Assembly: GCF_900520355.1 (NCBI RefSeq)
Contig: NZ_LS999521.1
Coordinates: 2,976,001 to 3,040,000, forward strand
Length of the DNA: 64,000 nt
Source: Acinetobacter calcoaceticus
Lineage (GTDB): Bacteria > Pseudomonadota > Gammaproteobacteria > Pseudomonadales > Moraxellaceae
Direction: 5' to 3'
Both the position numbers and the translations under genes were made by a program. The notes beneath the pieces are model-generated. The model was not told where the DNA came from and made no database searches. It saw only the letters and a program-made list of their open reading frames with translations. Below are positions 62,043-64,000 of this stretch, in pieces (within the stretch, counting starts at the first letter, position 1; every line of letters starts with the position of its first letter).

Positions 62043-62066
62043 AAACCATGCATGAGCATGGTTTTT
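62043..62066. terminator. Bidirectional Rho-independent terminator
   Basis: AAACCATGC and GCATGGTTT pair around ATGA between the plus-strand hypothetical gene and the minus-strand tRNA-Met; T-rich tracts follow on both strands. Confidence 0.85.
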
Positions 62067-62170
62067 AAAATGGTGGCTATGACGAGACTTGAACTTGTGA
62101 CCCCCGCATTATGAGTGCGGTGCTCTAACCAACTGAGCTACATAGCCGTAAACTGTGTGCGCATTATCTA
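62066..62170. repeat. Direct duplication containing tRNA-Met, copy 1 (copy 2 at 63067-63170)
   Basis: The bases at 62066-62147 and 63067-63148 are identical and cover the whole tRNA plus five flanking bases; similarity continues with a few differences through the GC-rich discriminator and -10 box (CGCATTATCT) on the promoter side. The -35 spacer and terminators differ between copies. Confidence 0.9.
62071..62147 (-). tRNA. tRNA-Met (CAT), elongator, copy 1
   Basis: The 77-base minus-strand gene reads GGCTATGTAGCTCAGTTGGT at the 5' end and TCATAGCCACCA at the 3' end, so the CCA is encoded. The anticodon loop is CTCATAA. The acceptor and D-arm match the E. coli elongator methionine tRNA closely and not the initiator or the lysidine-modified isoleucine tRNA. 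Confidence 0.95.
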
Positions 62171-62191
62171 TAGTTCTACAGAACAGGTCAA
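62163..62191 (-). promoter_or_regulatory. Promoter of tRNA-Met copy 1
   Basis: Minus strand: TTGACC (62191-62186), 17-base spacer, GATAAT (62168-62163), then a GC-rich discriminator GCGCAC, typical of stringently controlled tRNA promoters. Confidence 0.85.
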
Positions 62192-62363
62192 GAGTTCAAA
62201 ACCATTAAATTCCACCAAATGAACAAATAAGATTCAGATCGCCTTTATTTGTTCATTTTTTAGCAAATTTATGTTTTAAACAATTGATCGACCAAAGAAA
62301 TGTATTAAATATCTAATATTAGCTTTTTACTTTTTACCCGCGATACAAAAATCACCATATTTT

Positions 62364-62947
62364 TTATGAAGTCTTTTCTGCATTACTGAATTTTCGATCA
62401 AAATGTTCTGCTTCACCTTCCAAAATATCAGTTTCACATATACCGATGCATACCCCTTCACGACATAAACATTCAACATCAATATTAAATGCTTCGATGA
62501 TTTGTAAAATGGTTTGGTTACTTTGTACTTCTACTTCCTGATTAGACTTAGTAAGTACAACAGCAAAAGCCACACCCTCTTCAGAAACTGTTGAAATAAA
62601 TTATTTCTAGTGAATGTAGCCATCACGCTAACAGTGCTTGTTACCACATCAATCAGGGGTTAGGAGTACACACATAGATATGTGTGTTTGGGTTGAAATG
62701 TTATTAATTTGTCTAGATTAAGCACACAACCTTCCGACTCAGAATAGCTAAACACGCGATCTGCATGTTTCCGTTTTAACTCATTTAACAAAGCTGCATG
62801 TTCAGAAAAATGGTAAGCATAATGTAGCTCAAAATCAGCACCGCTTCAGCAAACTCATCCATTTGAGGTAGAAATGGCGTAATATACCAATGCCACCAGC
62901 AATTAGAATATGTTTATTGCCTATCCCCAGCTAAGGGAAATAATTTT
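62364..62947 (-). pseudogene. Decayed remnant of a VanB-type (PDR-family) oxidoreductase
   Basis: Read on the minus strand the region still spells the C-terminal half of a phthalate/vanillate-demethylase reductase in several frames: ILIAGGIGI, then TPFLPQMDEFA after a two-base shift, then GADFELHYAYHFSEHAALLNE and RKHADRVFSYSESEG, then VMATFTRNN, and finally the 2Fe-2S ferredoxin domain AFAVVLTKSNQEVEVQSNQT with a cysteine cluster ECLCREGVCIGIC (62364-62573). At least three frameshifts and a missing N-terminal FMN domain show that it is dead. It lies between the two tRNA-Met copies; the 69-residue frame at its end is a fragment, not a gene. Confidence 0.85.
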
Positions 62948-63036
62948 TAAATATTAATAAGCTAATAAAAAATCAAAAAAACATATCATCATTATAAAAT
63001 TGATCTTTAGAGGTATGTTTACTCAGGAAATGAGCA

Positions 63037-63065
63037 TAAAAAAAGACCACGCAGGAGCGTGGTCT
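63037..63065 (-). terminator. Rho-independent terminator of tRNA-Met copy 2
   Basis: Minus strand: AGACCACGC and GCGTGGTCT pair around four bases and are followed by seven T residues. Confidence 0.88.
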
Positions 63066-63066
63066 A

Positions 63067-63170
63067 TAAAATGGTGGCTATGACGAGACTTGAACTTGTG
63101 ACCCCCGCATTATGAGTGCGGTGCTCTAACCAACTGAGCTACATAGCCTAAAACTGTGCGCGCATTATCT
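63067..63170. repeat. Direct duplication containing tRNA-Met, copy 2
   Basis: Second copy of the repeat described at 62066-62170; the tRNA portions are identical. Confidence 0.9.
63072..63148 (-). tRNA. tRNA-Met (CAT), elongator, copy 2
   Basis: This gene is identical over its 77 bases to the copy at 62071-62147, with the same CTCATAA anticodon loop and encoded CCA. It has its own promoter and terminator, so both copies should be expressed independently. Confidence 0.95.
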
Positions 63171-63192
63171 TAGTTTCTTTAATGCACGTCAA
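63164..63192 (-). promoter_or_regulatory. Promoter of tRNA-Met copy 2
   Basis: Minus strand: TTGACG (63192-63187), 17-base spacer, GATAAT (63169-63164), GCGCGC discriminator. The boxes match copy 1 while the spacer differs. Confidence 0.85.
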
Positions 63193-63212
63193 GATAAATT
63201 TTAAATAAATTA

Positions 63213-63567
<355 letters not shown>

Positions 63568-63594
63568 AGGGGCGCATATTAACAAATTTATTTA

Positions 63595-64000
<406 letters not shown>

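Noticed and set aside
62364..62573. 69-residue ferredoxin-like gene
   Set aside because: It is the in-frame tail of the frameshifted VanB-type pseudogene, lacks an upstream ribosome-binding site and has a disturbed cysteine spacing.

Overview
The window is chromosomal DNA of a low-GC gammaproteobacterium, almost certainly Acinetobacter and probably the A. calcoaceticus-baumannii complex. Pointers are the tmRNA tag ANDETYALAA, HemJ in place of HemG/HemY, a Mg-type HemB, the dut-algC-argB and fur/bamE neighbourhoods shared with Pseudomonas, pilT-pilU, an adjacent aat-bpt pair, and A/T-rich codon use. The assignment rests on family recognition, not on a database search.

Layout. 1-4514 (minus): a type I restriction-modification operon hsdM-hsdS-hsdR, with hsdR running off the left edge, on the 3' side of the tmRNA gene ssrA (4602-4960). 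5.1-10.9 kb (minus): a lipoprotein-type gamma-glutamyltransferase, an EmrAB-type efflux pair and a hotdog thioesterase. 11.0-13.2 kb (plus): hemB and the FAD amine oxidase thiO. 13.3-15.0 kb: small genes plus a strongly folded candidate small RNA at 13823-13987. 15.2-20.1 kb: the sbcDC nuclease. 20.1-29.6 kb: two small envelope proteins, the PLP-binding YggS protein, pilTU twitching ATPases, divergent fur/bamE, an RnfH-like protein with a degenerate transporter-like gene, a bacteriohemerythrin, a class II amidotransferase and a GNAT acyltransferase. 29.7-34.8 kb (minus): rep, dut, algC and argB.

35-45 kb: an OmpA-like lipoprotein, an acyltransferase followed by an unusual voltage-sensor-like protein, minCDE, a LysE exporter, ftsK and trxB. 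45-50 kb: the N-end-rule transferases aat and bpt, rimI, and two tandem paralogues of a predicted metal-dependent hydrolase. 50.1-54.8 kb (minus): the str operon rpsL-rpsG-fusA-tuf with a clear promoter. 54.9-62.0 kb: an EcsC-like gene, fabB-hemJ, a small HExxH protein, and nadE overlapping an uncharacterised helical gene. 62.0-63.2 kb: two identical elongator tRNA-Met genes about 1 kb apart, each with its own promoter and terminator, flanking the decayed remnant of a VanB-type oxidoreductase. 63.2-64.0 kb: rnpB, a 4Fe-4S ferredoxin and the 3' end of coaD.

Most of the window is conserved housekeeping core. The accessory or less-explained parts are the hsd operon beside ssrA, the tRNA-Met duplication with its pseudogene, the candidate RNA at 13.8 kb, the voltage-sensor-like protein at 36.8 kb and the NSS-like membrane protein at 26-27 kb. 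I found no CRISPR array, insertion sequence, prophage or rRNA. Nothing here amounts to a clearly new multi-gene system.
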